Of a DNA stretch of 64,000 bases, positions 36,082 to 45,979 are shown in pieces. Source of the DNA: Rapidithrix thailandica (GTDB taxonomy: Bacteria; Bacteroidota; Bacteroidia; Cytophagales; Flammeovirgaceae); assembly GCF_039710355.1 (NCBI RefSeq), contig NZ_JBDKWZ010000003.1, positions 434,001 to 498,000 on the forward strand, read 5' to 3'. Each line of letters opens with the position of its first letter. Within the stretch, counting starts at the first letter, position 1. The notes beneath the pieces were generated by a model. The model was not told the origin of the DNA. It saw nothing but the letters and a program-made list of their open reading frames with translations, and made no database searches. The position numbers were made by a program, and so were the translations under genes.

Positions 36082-36795
36082 TTACTCTGTTTCCAATAGA
36101 GTAAGTCGGGCCAGGTATTGTTCCTCTTCATTTTCATGAATAAGTTGACAGTGGTAGCCGCATTGTGAAGCGATGGAAGAAAGAGTATCAATATCCACAT
36201 ACAACCAGGAAAACCAATCGCCTTTTTTTCCTCTGTATTCGTATTGATAGGCTATTTCTCCGAAATAGGAGTTTTCAGGCATATCCGTATCTCCGTACAA
36301 ATAACGAATATCACTGGAATCCAAAAGAATTTGGCCTTGAGGAGAAAGTAGACTTTTCAAATGTTGTAACAGCTGTTGTAACTTGGAGAGTTGACCAGCT
36401 AGCCCGATCCCATTCATCAACAACAGTAAAGTATCAAAAGGTAGTTGAGTAAATGTAAAAATATCTGCCGTGAAGGTATTTTTTACTCCGCGTTTTTGCA
36501 TAACCTTTGTCAAAAGGGGAGAGATTTCCAACGCACTCACTTGTTGGTTCATTTCCTGTAAAACCAAGCAGTGTGCTCCGGCTCCGGCTCCAATATCCAA
36601 AATTTTTCCTTGACACATTTCCAAGGCATACTGTTCTAAAAGGGGCATCTCTTCATAAGACCTGAAAAATACCTCTACAGGCATTTGCTCTGTTGCTCCG
36701 TAGGAAGTGTGCAGGAGTAAATCGTGATGCGGCATTTGAGCCAAGGCATCCGATATTGCTTCTGATACGGGTTGATAAGAAAGTGTTTTGGACAT
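36082..36795 (-). CDS. Class I SAM-dependent methyltransferase
   Basis: 237 residues. Motif I is ILDIGAGAGAH (about 65-75), followed by the acidic end of beta-2 in VSALEISP and the motif TFTADIFTFT. A C-terminal portion (YEYRGKKGDWFSWLYVDID) would form the substrate side. The substrate cannot be read from the sequence. It starts 3 bases after the stop of the YjjG-like gene and is surely co-transcribed with it. Confidence 0.85.
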   Translation of the reverse strand: MSKTLSYQPVSEAISDALAQMPHHDLLLHTSYGATEQMPVEVFFRSYEEMPLLEQYALEMCQGKILDIGAGAGAHCLVLQEMNQQVSALEISPLLTKVMQKRGVKNTFTADIFTFTQLPFDTLLLLMNGIGLAGQLSKLQQLLQHLKSLLSPQGQILLDSSDIRYLYGDTDMPENSYFGEIAYQYEYRGKKGDWFSWLYVDIDTLSSIASQCGYHCQLIHENEEEQYLARLTLLETE

Positions 36796-36798
36796 TGA

Positions 36799-37494
36799 TT
36801 AATAGATATTTTTCAACTCGATCAGTGTAGTGATTTCCTTAAAGAGTTTTTCATTGTGAGCAATTCTTTCGGGGTTGAAGAAGATACAATCCATTCCCGC
36901 AGCCTGGGCACCTTTGATATCCGTTGCCAGGTTATCCCCAATCATTACGGCCTCTTTAAGTTGGGCTCCGGTGAGTTCCAGTGCATAGGTGAAAATTTCT
37001 TTGCTGGGTTTTTTATGTCCGCTACATTCTGAGGTAATTACACAATTGAAATAGTGTGAAATGTTGGCACTTTTCAGTTTAACTCCCTGTACTTCTTTGA
37101 AGCCATTGGTGACAATATGAAGCATATAATTTTGACTTAAATGCTCCAAAACCTCCAGGCTATGTTCAATTAAATAAGGTTTTTGTGGGCAACGCGCCAA
37201 ATAGATTTGACTCATGTTGGAAGGCACAAGCTTCGGGTCGATTCCTAAATGATCAAAGATTAAATGAAACCGTTTATTCCGGAGGTAATCTTTGGTAATT
37301 TGATTGTGATCATACAAATGCCAAAGCTCGGAGTTGATCTTTTTAAAAGAAACTAAAAACTCTTCAAAGGTAATTTTCCTAAGAGACCCTATCTCATACT
37401 CATAAAATAACTCAGACAAAGTCTCTGTAGAGCTGCGTTCAAAATCCCATAAAGTATGATCTAAATCAAAAAAGAGATGCCTATGAACATTCAT
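36799..37494 (-). CDS. YjjG-type HAD-family noncanonical pyrimidine nucleotidase
   Basis: HAD phosphatase, 231 residues from ATG 37494 (the TTG at 37506 gives four extra residues). The nucleophile motif is FFDLDHTLWDF with the catalytic Asp pair; motif II is HIVTNGF, the Lys is in SGHKKPSKEIF and the acidic motif is MIGDNLATDIKGA. This arrangement and length match TIGR02254 (YjjG), which dephosphorylates noncanonical pyrimidine nucleotides in house cleaning. It is the first gene of a two-gene operon with the methyltransferase. Confidence 0.85.
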   Translation of the reverse strand: MNVHRHLFFDLDHTLWDFERSSTETLSELFYEYEIGSLRKITFEEFLVSFKKINSELWHLYDHNQITKDYLRNKRFHLIFDHLGIDPKLVPSNMSQIYLARCPQKPYLIEHSLEVLEHLSQNYMLHIVTNGFKEVQGVKLKSANISHYFNCVITSECSGHKKPSKEIFTYALELTGAQLKEAVMIGDNLATDIKGAQAAGMDCIFFNPERIAHNEKLFKEITTLIELKNIY

Positions 37495-37506
37495 AAAATA
37501 AATCAA

Positions 37507-37921
37507 AGGTGAAGAGCAAAGATGGTGGGATTTTGTGAAGGAAACAAATTTGAGTAGCTACACATATTATAAATTCAGGCTGACAATTTGAAATGTTTTT
37601 CATTTCAAATCAAATATTGATCAACGGCATTCTGCTTTATTATTTGAGAGAATTATTCGGTTAATCCCATTAAAAGTTTTCAACAAATAATCTTTTTTGC
37701 GAAAATATGCATCCTTTCGACATGTAGGTAAAGCCCTTTGTGGAGCCACTGTAAAATGCATCTATTGAAGTATGGTAAAAAATCACAACATGAGTTAGTT
37801 AACAAGGGCATAAATCGGGATGGATTGTATCAGGTACACGGCTGAGGAGCTACTGATTGAAGTAAAAATTTATATTTTTGTGAAAGTCAGATATCAATAA
37901 ACAACCAAATGCTAAAAAACT
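37507..37921. other. Divergent intergenic region before the E2 gene
   Basis: About 415 AT-rich bases. It contains a perfect 10-bp hairpin, ATTTGAAATG (37586-37595) with CATTTCAAAT (37601-37610), loop of five T. TATTTTTG at 37873-37880 is a -7-like element 42 bases before the E2 gene. No open frame was recognised. Confidence 0.45.
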
Positions 37922-39217
37922 ATGGGACTAGTTGAGATGGTCATGCCAAAAATGGGAGAAAGTGTGATGGAAGGAACCATTTTGAAATGGTTAAAAGATG
38001 TGGGAGACCCTATTGAACAAGATGAGTCAGTATTGGAAGTAGCCACTGATAAAGTGGATACGGAAGTACCCTCTACCTACAATGGAACTTTAAGTAAAAT
38101 ATTGGTGCGGGAAGGGGATGTAGTTCAGGTAGGGCATCCGATTGCTATGATTGAAATTGAAGGAGATGCGGATATACCGGTACAAGAAAAGGGGAGTGAA
38201 AGTGAAGCTCAAAAAGTGTTGGAAGTAGCTGAAGCTCCTGTGGCAGCAGGAGGATATAAAGCCTCATTGCAACAATCGGAAAGGTTTTATTCTCCTTTGG
38301 TCTTGAATATTGCCAGGACCGAACAAATTCCTTTTGAAGAGTTGGAACGTGTTCCCGGCACGGGTAAAGACAACCGTGTGACGAAGAACGATATTTTAAA
38401 TTATCTATCCAATAGGAAAGAAAGTAGTGGCACACAACCTTCTGCGACTACTACACAAACGGCTCCTACCCCTCATGTAGAAATAGCCCGGACTGTTTCA
38501 GTTAATGGAGCCGATGAAATTATGGAAATGGACCGTATGCGTAAGATGATCGCAGACCGTATGGTGGAATCTAAGCGAATTTCACCACATGTGTCTTCGT
38601 TTGTCGAGGCGGATGTGACCAATTTGGTGAAATGGCGGAATACAAAAAAGGATAGTTTCAAACAAAGAGAGGGGAATTCACTGACTTTTACGCCACTTTT
38701 TGTACATGCCATTGTTCAGGCAATTAAGGACTTTCCTATGATCAATGTGTCTGTAGACGGAAATAAAATTATCAAAAAGAAAGATATTAACATCGGTATT
38801 GCCGTGGCATTGCCCAGTGGCAACCTGATTGTGCCAGTGATCAAAAATGCCGACCATTATAGTTTGCGGGGGTTAGCTTTAAAAGTAAATGATTTAGCCA
38901 ACCGGGCCCGTGCGAACAAATTGCAACCGGACGAATTGCAAGGAGGAACGTATACGGTTTCCAATGTGGGAAGCTTTGGCAATGTGATGGGCACCCCTAT
39001 TATTATGCAGCCCCAGGTTGCCATTATGGCGGTTGGGGCGATTCGTAAAAAGCCCGCAGTAATTGAAACTCCTGAAGGAGATCTTATAGGTATTCGACAA
39101 CTAATGTATCTGTCACACTCGTATGATCACCGGATTGTGGACGGCTCTTTAGGTGGGATGTTTGTAAGAAAAGTAGCTGATTATTTAGAGCAATTTGATA
39201 TGACTACTGAAATATAA
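37922..39217 (+). CDS. Dihydrolipoamide acyltransferase (E2) of a 2-oxoacid dehydrogenase complex
   Basis: 431-residue E2 component that moves the acyl group from E1 to CoA through a lipoyl arm. The single lipoyl domain covers about 3-80 with the lipoylated Lys44 in ATDKVDTEV. A peripheral-subunit-binding domain lies at about 120-160 (SPLVLNIARTEQI, GTGKDNRVTKNDIL). The catalytic domain spans about 195-430 with H403RIVD407G. The sequence is most like the branched-chain or generic 2-oxoacid E2 proteins found alone in Bacteroidota, but pyruvate or 2-oxoglutarate use cannot be excluded. No E1 or E3 gene lies beside it; fabD follows after 122 bases. Confidence 0.92.
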   Translation: MGLVEMVMPKMGESVMEGTILKWLKDVGDPIEQDESVLEVATDKVDTEVPSTYNGTLSKILVREGDVVQVGHPIAMIEIEGDADIPVQEKGSESEAQKVLEVAEAPVAAGGYKASLQQSERFYSPLVLNIARTEQIPFEELERVPGTGKDNRVTKNDILNYLSNRKESSGTQPSATTTQTAPTPHVEIARTVSVNGADEIMEMDRMRKMIADRMVESKRISPHVSSFVEADVTNLVKWRNTKKDSFKQREGNSLTFTPLFVHAIVQAIKDFPMINVSVDGNKIIKKKDINIGIAVALPSGNLIVPVIKNADHYSLRGLALKVNDLANRARANKLQPDELQGGTYTVSNVGSFGNVMGTPIIMQPQVAIMAVGAIRKKPAVIETPEGDLIGIRQLMYLSHSYDHRIVDGSLGGMFVRKVADYLEQFDMTTEI

Positions 39218-39287
39218 ATTGAGTTTATAAGCTTGACTTGTTTAGACAGTTTTTGTGAATACTAACTGAGCCAAAGTCCGAAACTTA

Positions 39288-39295
39288 TATATTTG
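39288..39295 (+). promoter_or_regulatory. Candidate -7 promoter element for fabD
   Basis: TATATTTG followed by CG fully matches TAnnTTTG and lies 45 bases before the ATG of fabD. No clear -33 TTTG is at the right distance. Confidence 0.35.
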
Positions 39296-39339
39296 CGGGT
39301 TGAAAAAATTGAATTTAGAATAAAATAACTTACGGAATT

Positions 39340-40212
39340 ATGGTGGCTTATGTATTTCCAGGGCAAGGTGCGCAGTTTGTAGGGATGGGAAAAGATTTGT
39401 ATGAAAGTAGTCCTGTGGCGAAAGAATTATTTGATCGAGCGAATCAGATTTTAGGCTTCTCTATTACAGACATTATGTTTGATGGTACAGCCGAAGACTT
39501 GAAACAAACGAAGGTGACCCAGCCTGCGGTGTTCTTACATTCAGTCATTGTAGCATTGACAAGTGATCATTTTCAGCCGGCAATGGTAGCAGGGCATTCG
39601 TTGGGGGAATTTTCATCATTGGTGGCCAACGGTACTTTGAGTTTTGAGGACGGACTTGGCTTGGTGGCAAAAAGAGCACAAGCCATGCAAAAGGCCTGTG
39701 AAGCGCAACCATCAACCATGGCAGCCATTTTGGGACTGGAAGATGAAAAAGTAGAAACAATTTGTGCGCAAATTGACGAAGTAGTGGTGCCGGCAAATTA
39801 TAACTGTCCGGGGCAATTAGTAATTTCAGGTTCCCTGGAAGGAATTAATAAGGCTTGCGAGCTAATGAAAGAGGCCGGGGCAAAACGTGCACTTCCCTTG
39901 CAAGTAGGTGGGGCATTTCACTCTTCCTTGATGGAACCGGCAAGAGAAGAGTTGGCAGCAGCCATTGAAAAGACAACATTCAATACACCTAAGTGCCCTG
40001 TGTATCAAAATGTAAATGCAAAGCCTTTTACTGAGCCGGCTCAAATTAAAGAAAATTTGATTGCGCAATTAACCTCACCGGTTCGTTGGACACAAACCGT
40101 ACAAAATATGGTGGCCGATGGAGCTTCTCAATTTATTGAGTGTGGACCCGGTAAAGTATTACAAGGGTTGGTGAAAAAAATCCACCGTGCAGCAGAAGTA
40201 GCCTCTTTATAA
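39340..40212 (+). CDS. fabD: Malonyl-CoA:acyl-carrier-protein transacylase
   Basis: FabD moves the malonyl group from CoA to acyl carrier protein to start fatty acid elongation in the cytoplasm. The 290-residue protein begins with VAYVFPGQGAQFVGMG, has the active-site Ser87 in GHSLGEF, the Arg of VAKRAQAMQ and the His of GGAFHSSLM, and ends with the usual EVASL-type tail. Length is normal. A bidirectional terminator (40251-40282) separates it from the convergent receiver gene. Confidence 0.96.
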   Translation: MVAYVFPGQGAQFVGMGKDLYESSPVAKELFDRANQILGFSITDIMFDGTAEDLKQTKVTQPAVFLHSVIVALTSDHFQPAMVAGHSLGEFSSLVANGTLSFEDGLGLVAKRAQAMQKACEAQPSTMAAILGLEDEKVETICAQIDEVVVPANYNCPGQLVISGSLEGINKACELMKEAGAKRALPLQVGGAFHSSLMEPAREELAAAIEKTTFNTPKCPVYQNVNAKPFTEPAQIKENLIAQLTSPVRWTQTVQNMVADGASQFIECGPGKVLQGLVKKIHRAAEVASL

Positions 40213-40250
40213 GTTTGCTATTGGTACGGACATGAAGTTTCTTAGAATAA

Positions 40251-40282
40251 AGAAAGGCAGTGAGATTCCTCACTGCCTTTCT
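40251..40282. terminator. Bidirectional intrinsic terminator between fabD and the receiver gene
   Basis: Perfect 14-bp stem AGAAAGGCAGTGAG (40251-40264) with CTCACTGCCTTTCT (40269-40282), loop ATTC. The A-rich left and T-rich right flanks fit both directions of transcription. Confidence 0.9.
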
Positions 40283-40327
40283 TATATAGTTTAATATGTA
40301 AAAAACAAATGGCTAAGTTTTACAATG

Positions 40328-40726
40328 TTATGCTACAGAGACATTAGAGCTCACGTGGGCAAGGGTTTGTAAAATCTCCAACAATTTGTTTTTATAGACG
40401 GGCTTACTTAAGCAAAAATCCATTCCCGCACCTAAGAGTTTTCTTTTTTCACCTTCCAACGAATACGAGGTGAAACCTACAACGGGAATATGGTAACGAG
40501 TGCCATTTTCAAATTCTCTTATTTTTCTTACGGTAGTGATACCGTCCATACAGTTCAGTTCTTCGCTCATGAGTATAAGAGAGTATTGCTTTCTTCTAAT
40601 TCGTTCTAGCACTTCCGTGCCATCTGTTACAACTTCCGTTTTCCATCCATTTTTCTCTAATAGTAGTTGCATGTATGCTGCATCAATGGATCTGCTTTCA
40701 GCTAGTAATACAGTGTTCTCAGCCAT
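40328..40726 (-). CDS. Stand-alone receiver domain protein lacking the phospho-accepting Asp
   Basis: 132 residues forming only a CheY-like receiver fold. Where active receivers have the phospho-accepting Asp (LILMD...MPxMDG) this protein has Ser54 in LILMSEELNCMDG. The codon (40565-40567, AGC on the minus strand) was checked. The acidic pair at the end of beta-1 is also changed to Glu10-Ser11 (LLAESRS). The Thr86 (GFTSYS) and Lys108 (LSKPV) positions are kept. It therefore probably cannot be phosphorylated in the normal way and may act as a pseudo-receiver that binds partners. No output domain is fused. Its gene stands alone between fabD and a long non-coding stretch. Confidence 0.9.
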   Translation of the reverse strand: MAENTVLLAESRSIDAAYMQLLLEKNGWKTEVVTDGTEVLERIRRKQYSLILMSEELNCMDGITTVRKIREFENGTRYHIPVVGFTSYSLEGEKRKLLGAGMDFCLSKPVYKNKLLEILQTLAHVSSNVSVA

Positions 40727-41584
40727 TCTAATTCTTAGATTTTTGGGTTAAAAAAATATGCCAGTAGAGTGAGAGTTGTCGTACATAATTAAAGTTTTGC
40801 AAAGTTGTTTGTTGTTGAATTTAGTTTTTTTTAGACGTATCATTTTTTTGGGTCGGTTAATGGTAAAAACCAAAAGATAAAAAAGTGGAGTGTTCTTTTG
40901 ATAATATTTGGTAATGAGAGAATTATAGTTTAAAAAAACATCTATGAATAGTACCTCAAATAGCTCACTAGTTTATTCCTATAGACAGAATCTCCTTTGT
41001 AAGGATTTGAGATGTTGTCCTATTTGAAGTTGAAAAAAATACTTCAATATAGTTTAATCCTACATAGGAAATGCAATAAGGGTATAGGAAATCAGAAGGA
41101 AATTAAAAACAAAAAATGGTCTTGACTTGACTTATTTTTTACAGAGGTCTTTAAAATTACATAGGGGATATAGCACCGTTCGGTACTCCAAAAGTATATA
41201 ATAATTTATTATATAATCAGAAATCAAGAATAATATTTCGAAAATTCTGACTATTATACAGTTTTTACCCCCAACTGCTATTGGATGAGCTACTTGCATT
41301 GTAAAAAGGCAATAGGGTAGATTTGATAATTTAATACAGAAGCCAGGTGCCTAGGTTTACCTCTTTCGTTTCTTATGTACTATATCAGGTGTTTTTATAA
41401 AATTACTTTTCGCGAATTGCCGGGGCCATCAGGCAGGGTGGAAATTTGTGTTGAAGATCTGTTGTCAGAGCGGATAATCACAAGAAGAATTTAAAATCCT
41501 TCAGCCTTACACTTCTCCAATCTATCTGAAAACTATTATTTTTACCCAATCAAAACCAAATTAGGAGAATAAACAATAACTGAA
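40727..41584. other. Long AT-rich non-coding region before mutS
   Basis: About 860 bases with no credible open frame on either strand. Base composition is clearly more AT-rich than the coding parts. There are poly-A/T runs and ATATAATAATTTATTATATAA (near 41197-41217), which is close to an AT palindrome. I saw no tRNA, riboswitch or terminator. It is a possible site of small RNA genes; nothing more can be supported. Confidence 0.4.
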
Positions 41585-44200
41585 GTGGGAAAGGTCAAAA
41601 AGAAGCAAGAAAAGGAAACACCTTTAATGAAACAATACAATGCTATTAAAGCCAAACATCCTGGCGCATTGTTATTGTTCAGGGTGGGGGATTTTTATGA
41701 AACATTTGGCGAGGATGCCGTCACTACCAGTAAAATTCTGGATATTGTATTGACCAAGCGCTCAAACGGTTCGGCTTCCGCAGTAGAACTGGCCGGCTTT
41801 CCCCACCATGCTTTGGACACCTACCTCCCCAAATTAATTCGGGCGGGACAAAGGGTGGCCATCTGTGACCAGTTGGAAGATCCCAAATCGGTAAAAGGTA
41901 TTGTGAAACGAGGAGTGACTGAGTTGGTAACTCCGGGAGTTTCATTCAACGACAATGTCTTAAATGTTAAATCCAATAATTACCTTGCCGCTGTTCACTT
42001 TAGTAAAGACCGCTTGGGAGTGGCCTTTTTGGATATTTCCACCGGAGAATTCTTGACCGCCCAAGGTACTTTGCAATATGTTGAAAAGTTAGTACAAAGT
42101 TTTGCTCCTTCCGAACTATTGTATTGTCGTACACAACAAGACCCTTTTCAAGAACATTTTGCGACTGATTATAATAACTTTCGCTTGGATGATTGGGTAT
42201 TTACCTATGATTACGGGTATGAAAAGTTGACCAATCATTTTCAAACTTCTACCTTGAAAGGGTTTGGCATCGAAAGCTTGCAAGAAGGTATTGTTGCTGC
42301 CGGGGCGATTTTATATTACTTAGAAGTGACCGAACATCATGAAACCAAGCATATATCCAAGGTGTCTCGCATCGATGAGGAGAAATATGTCTGGTTGGAT
42401 AAATTCACCATCCGGAACCTGGAGTTGATTTATCCCCAACACGATGGGGGGGTGCCTTTGGTTTCCATTTTAGATCATTGCTCTACACCTATGGGAGCCC
42501 GTATGATAAAAAAGTGGATTGTATTGCCATTGCGTTCAAAAGCTGCCATTGAAGAACGGCATCAGGTAGTGCAGTATTTTTTGGAACAAGAAGAGTTGAT
42601 GGATGATGTGAATCAACATTTACAGCAAATTGGCGATTTGGAAAGGTTGATTTCGAAAGTTGCCGTGGGAAGAATTAATCCCCGTGAGTTGATTCAGCTA
42701 AAAAAAGCCCTGCAACATTGTATTCCTATCAAAGAATTGTTAAGCACTTGTAAGGCTTCCGAAATTCAAAAAATTGCCGAACAACTGAATCCGTGTGAGT
42801 TTTTGATTGATAAAATCAATAAGGAAATCAAAGAAGAGGCGCCTTTGAATGCCACACAGGGAAACTTGGTAAAGGATGGAGTGGATGAAGAGTTGGATGA
42901 ATTGCGAAAAATTGCTTTTTCCGGGAAGGACTATTTGCTGCAGCTACAACAGAGAGAAACGGAAAAAACGGGAATATCATCCTTAAAGATCGCATACAAT
43001 AAAGTGTTTGGGTATTACCTTGAAGTGCGTAATGTGCATAAAGATAAAGTACCTGAGGGTTGGATCCGTAAGCAAACTTTGGTTAATGCCGAACGCTATG
43101 TCACGGAAGAGTTGAAATCGTATGAGGAAAAAATACTCAATGCAGAAGAAAAGATTTATGTGATCGAACATCGAATTTTTCAAGAACTGATCCGGGCAGC
43201 AGCGGATTTTGTAATGCAGATTCAGCAAAATGCACAGGTTATCGCTTCTTTGGACTGCCTTCTCTCTTTTGCCGCCATAGCCCTGAAAAATAATTATTGC
43301 CGCCCTGGCATCAGTGAAAGTAGCACTTTGATGATTAAAGACGGAAGGCATCCGGTTATTGAACAACAGTTGCCTATCGGTGAAGAATATGTGCCGAATG
43401 ACATCAAGTTGGATGATACCGAACAACAGGTGCTAATTATCACCGGGCCCAATATGGCGGGGAAATCTGCCTTGTTAAGGCAAACGGCTTTGATTGTGTT
43501 GTTAGGTCAGATTGGTTCGTTTGTTCCGGCTACCGAAGCACATATAGGCTTGGTAGACAAAATCTTTACCCGTGTGGGAGCATCAGACAATCTATCTAAA
43601 GGAGAATCAACTTTTATGGTAGAAATGACGGAAACCGCCAGTATCCTGAATAACCTGAGTAACCGCAGCTTAATCCTCATGGATGAAATTGGCCGGGGAA
43701 CCAGCACATACGATGGTATTTCGATTGCCTGGTCTATTGTTGAGTATTTGCATAACCACCCACAAGCGAAAGCTAAGACCTTGTTTGCCACACACTATCA
43801 TGAATTGAATCAATTAGCTGAAGATTTGCCCCGGGTGAAAAACTTTAATGTTTCGGTAAAAGAGATCGGAAATAAGGTTGTATTTTTAAGAAAGTTAAAG
43901 GAAGGGGGGAGTGAGCATAGTTTTGGAATTCATGTAGCGCAAATGGCGGGAATGCCGAATAAGGTGGTGATTCGCTCCAATGAGATTTTACATCATTTGG
44001 AAAAAGATAAAATCAAAGACAAACGTAAACACAGGATGAATGAGGTGCCGAAAGAAAATTACCAGTTAAATCTTTTTGAACCCAATGATCCGAATTACAA
44101 ACAGGTAAAGGAATTGTTAAAGAAACTGGATATCAATACCATCGCTCCGGTGGAGGCATTGTTAAAATTAAATGAATTGAAAAGTCTTATGGACAACTAA
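41585..44200 (+). CDS. mutS: DNA mismatch repair protein MutS
   Basis: 871-residue ATPase that recognises mismatches and starts mismatch repair. The N-terminal mismatch-binding domain has the Phe-x-Glu motif in FRVGDFYETFGEDA, needed for mismatch contact. The core and clamp domains follow. The ATPase domain has Walker A at about 621-628 (GPNMAGKS), the block RVGASDNLSKGESTFMVEM, Walker B ILMDEIGRGTST and the ATHYHEL segment. The start is GTG 41585 (GKVKKKQEKETPLMKQY), which matches the usual N-terminus of Bacteroidota MutS better than the internal ATG at 41627. A MarR-type gene follows after 62 bases. Confidence 0.97.
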   Translation: MGKVKKKQEKETPLMKQYNAIKAKHPGALLLFRVGDFYETFGEDAVTTSKILDIVLTKRSNGSASAVELAGFPHHALDTYLPKLIRAGQRVAICDQLEDPKSVKGIVKRGVTELVTPGVSFNDNVLNVKSNNYLAAVHFSKDRLGVAFLDISTGEFLTAQGTLQYVEKLVQSFAPSELLYCRTQQDPFQEHFATDYNNFRLDDWVFTYDYGYEKLTNHFQTSTLKGFGIESLQEGIVAAGAILYYLEVTEHHETKHISKVSRIDEEKYVWLDKFTIRNLELIYPQHDGGVPLVSILDHCSTPMGARMIKKWIVLPLRSKAAIEERHQVVQYFLEQEELMDDVNQHLQQIGDLERLISKVAVGRINPRELIQLKKALQHCIPIKELLSTCKASEIQKIAEQLNPCEFLIDKINKEIKEEAPLNATQGNLVKDGVDEELDELRKIAFSGKDYLLQLQQRETEKTGISSLKIAYNKVFGYYLEVRNVHKDKVPEGWIRKQTLVNAERYVTEELKSYEEKILNAEEKIYVIEHRIFQELIRAAADFVMQIQQNAQVIASLDCLLSFAAIALKNNYCRPGISESSTLMIKDGRHPVIEQQLPIGEEYVPNDIKLDDTEQQVLIITGPNMAGKSALLRQTALIVLLGQIGSFVPATEAHIGLVDKIFTRVGASDNLSKGESTFMVEMTETASILNNLSNRSLILMDEIGRGTSTYDGISIAWSIVEYLHNHPQAKAKTLFATHYHELNQLAEDLPRVKNFNVSVKEIGNKVVFLRKLKEGGSEHSFGIHVAQMAGMPNKVVIRSNEILHHLEKDKIKDKRKHRMNEVPKENYQLNLFEPNDPNYKQVKELLKKLDINTIAPVEALLKLNELKSLMDN

Positions 44201-44262
44201 GTCGTTTTACCATCAGATGTTAATGTCTTGTCCTATTATTTCGAATAGTAATTTCACTTATA

Positions 44263-44712
44263 ATGAAGATAGAGGAAGCCATCAAGCAAAAGAAATTTGA
44301 AAGTGAACGGCAAAAAGCCGTCATTAATTTAATGTACACAAACAGTTGGCTTTCAAGTGTACACACAAAATGTTTAAAACCCTTTGGTATTTCTATCCAG
44401 CAATTTAATGTTTTGAGAATCTTGAGAGGGCAATATCCTAAACCCTGTACTTTAAGTTTGGTACAGGAAAGGATGTTGGATAAGTCCTCTAATGCGACAC
44501 GGCTGGTAGAGAAATTACGGTTAAAAGGCTTGGTGGAACGAAACCTGTGCGAATCAAACCGGAGGCAAGTGGACATCCTGATTACCGAAGAAGGGTTGAT
44601 ACTATTGAAAAAAGCCAGCAAAGTAATGCACGATGTTACAGAAGCAATGCCTCTTAATGACTTGGAAGCAATCCAGCTTAACAAACTTTTAGAAAAAATG
44701 AGAGGCCTGTAA
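44263..44712 (+). CDS. MarR-family winged-helix transcriptional regulator
   Basis: 149 residues. The DNA-binding winged helix spans about 35-120: QQFNVLRILRGQ, LSLVQERMLDKSSNATRLVEKL (recognition helix region) and the wing RNLCESNRRQVDILIT. MarR dimers usually repress transport or stress genes and release DNA on ligand binding. The target is not evident: the downstream 850 bases are non-coding and mutS lies upstream on the same strand. It could be read from the mutS transcript or its own promoter. Confidence 0.9.
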   Translation: MKIEEAIKQKKFESERQKAVINLMYTNSWLSSVHTKCLKPFGISIQQFNVLRILRGQYPKPCTLSLVQERMLDKSSNATRLVEKLRLKGLVERNLCESNRRQVDILITEEGLILLKKASKVMHDVTEAMPLNDLEAIQLNKLLEKMRGL

Positions 44713-45568
44713 GCTACCTAAAAGTAAGCTAATATTTTACCCTTCAAAGGCATCGGTATCCTTTGGGATACTACTGTGGCCCCCTATGTAAGATGCCTTT
44801 GGTTTCCTCCCTTCTCGACTCCTTCATTGAAAAAAAGTGTACCAAAAAATAACTATTTATTACTTAGGATAGTTTTATGAATATCTTGCTTTTCCCAAGG
44901 CCCTGAAATAAGGTTTTTTTTAAAATAAAAGTTTGCTTGTATCTGATAATCAGTTAAATATATTGTTTTTCAATTCTTCTGTATGAGCTTTTTTATATTG
45001 TATATTTCGCATGTTGAGAGAAATATACATGTTCTCTACCACTGAATATGATTTGTTTAAGGAGTGATTTATTTATAAAGACAGAAGAAAATACTTATTA
45101 AATGATTACAAATCAAGGAGGTAAATAAACTAATTAATGTAGCATGACCGCTATTTAAGTACAAACCTATTTTGAACTATTACAAGAATATAAAGGGATT
45201 GGAGGGGTAAATACGTTTACTTTTTGCAAAGGTAAAAAGAAGCATACATGAATAGGGCGAAATCCGAAAGATGTACAAAGAAACTTGAGGGGAATTAACA
45301 AGCTAAAATGCTGTAGTGTATCGGTGAAATCTAGCAACATTTATTTTGAAATTTCGTTGGATCAACAGTAAATTTATCTGTATTTTTAGATTTATATTGC
45401 ATATGATTTTGATAAAATATTAATATACAATAAATCATTAATTTACATTTTGAGTGCATTATAATTTAAAATATTACAGTAAATTAGGCATAAGTTATTT
45501 CAGTAAAACAATTATCCATTAATATTACCTAGTGAATTTACGTTTTTTACCCTTAAAAAAGTAACAAA
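44713..45568. other. Long AT-rich non-coding region before the SpoIIAA-like gene
   Basis: About 855 bases, very AT-rich, without a credible open frame. AAGGAGGT occurs near 45115-45122, but only short frames follow. TTTATCTGTATTTTTAG and similar T-rich blocks near 45370-45390 could be promoters. No clear hairpin with T-tract was found. It may hold regulatory RNA; this is not demonstrated. Confidence 0.35.
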
Positions 45569-45979
45569 ATGAGTGAGTTAGTAACATCAACTACCCTACT
45601 AGATGAGACGTATGTTGAAATTTTCATCGATAGTGAAAATAAAGTAATTGTGGCCCGTTGGAAAGGCTTCCTTAAGTCGGACCAAATGGAAAAGGGCATG
45701 AATACGCTTATTAATAATATCTCAAAAAAGGGAATTACCAAACATCTAAGCGATCATACTGAATTAAAAGTGCTTTCTTCTGATTTACAGAAACGCTTAG
45801 TAGAAGATGGCCTTCCTGCTTTTGAAAGAGTAGGGATTACAAAATTAGCGGTGAAAACAGCTGATGATATTTTTGCTGTGGCAACCGTAGAAAAAGTAAA
45901 TAATACGACTCAAATTGGTAAGATGACTATTAAATCATTCAACACGGACCAACAGTGTCTTGATTGGTTGAATGAGTAA
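45569..45979 (+). CDS. Small SpoIIAA/STAS-like cytoplasmic protein
   Basis: 136 residues, no signal peptide. The pattern YVEIFIDSENKVIVARWKG, then a helix and a second strand FAVATVEKV resembles the SpoIIAA-like/STAS-SEC14 fold found in small Bacteroidota proteins that often occur alone. No conserved phosphorylatable Ser could be identified with confidence. The gene stands between two long non-coding stretches, with a hairpin (46039-46071) after it. Function unknown; the fold call is inferred from the alternation of strands and helices and the WKGF motif. Confidence 0.6.
   Translation: MSELVTSTTLLDETYVEIFIDSENKVIVARWKGFLKSDQMEKGMNTLINNISKKGITKHLSDHTELKVLSSDLQKRLVEDGLPAFERVGITKLAVKTADDIFAVATVEKVNNTTQIGKMTIKSFNTDQQCLDWLNE

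Noticed and set aside
41180..41200. tRNA-like fragment around GCACCGTTCGGTACTCC
   Set aside because: No cloverleaf can be formed; no acceptor stem or anticodon arm. No tRNA was found elsewhere.
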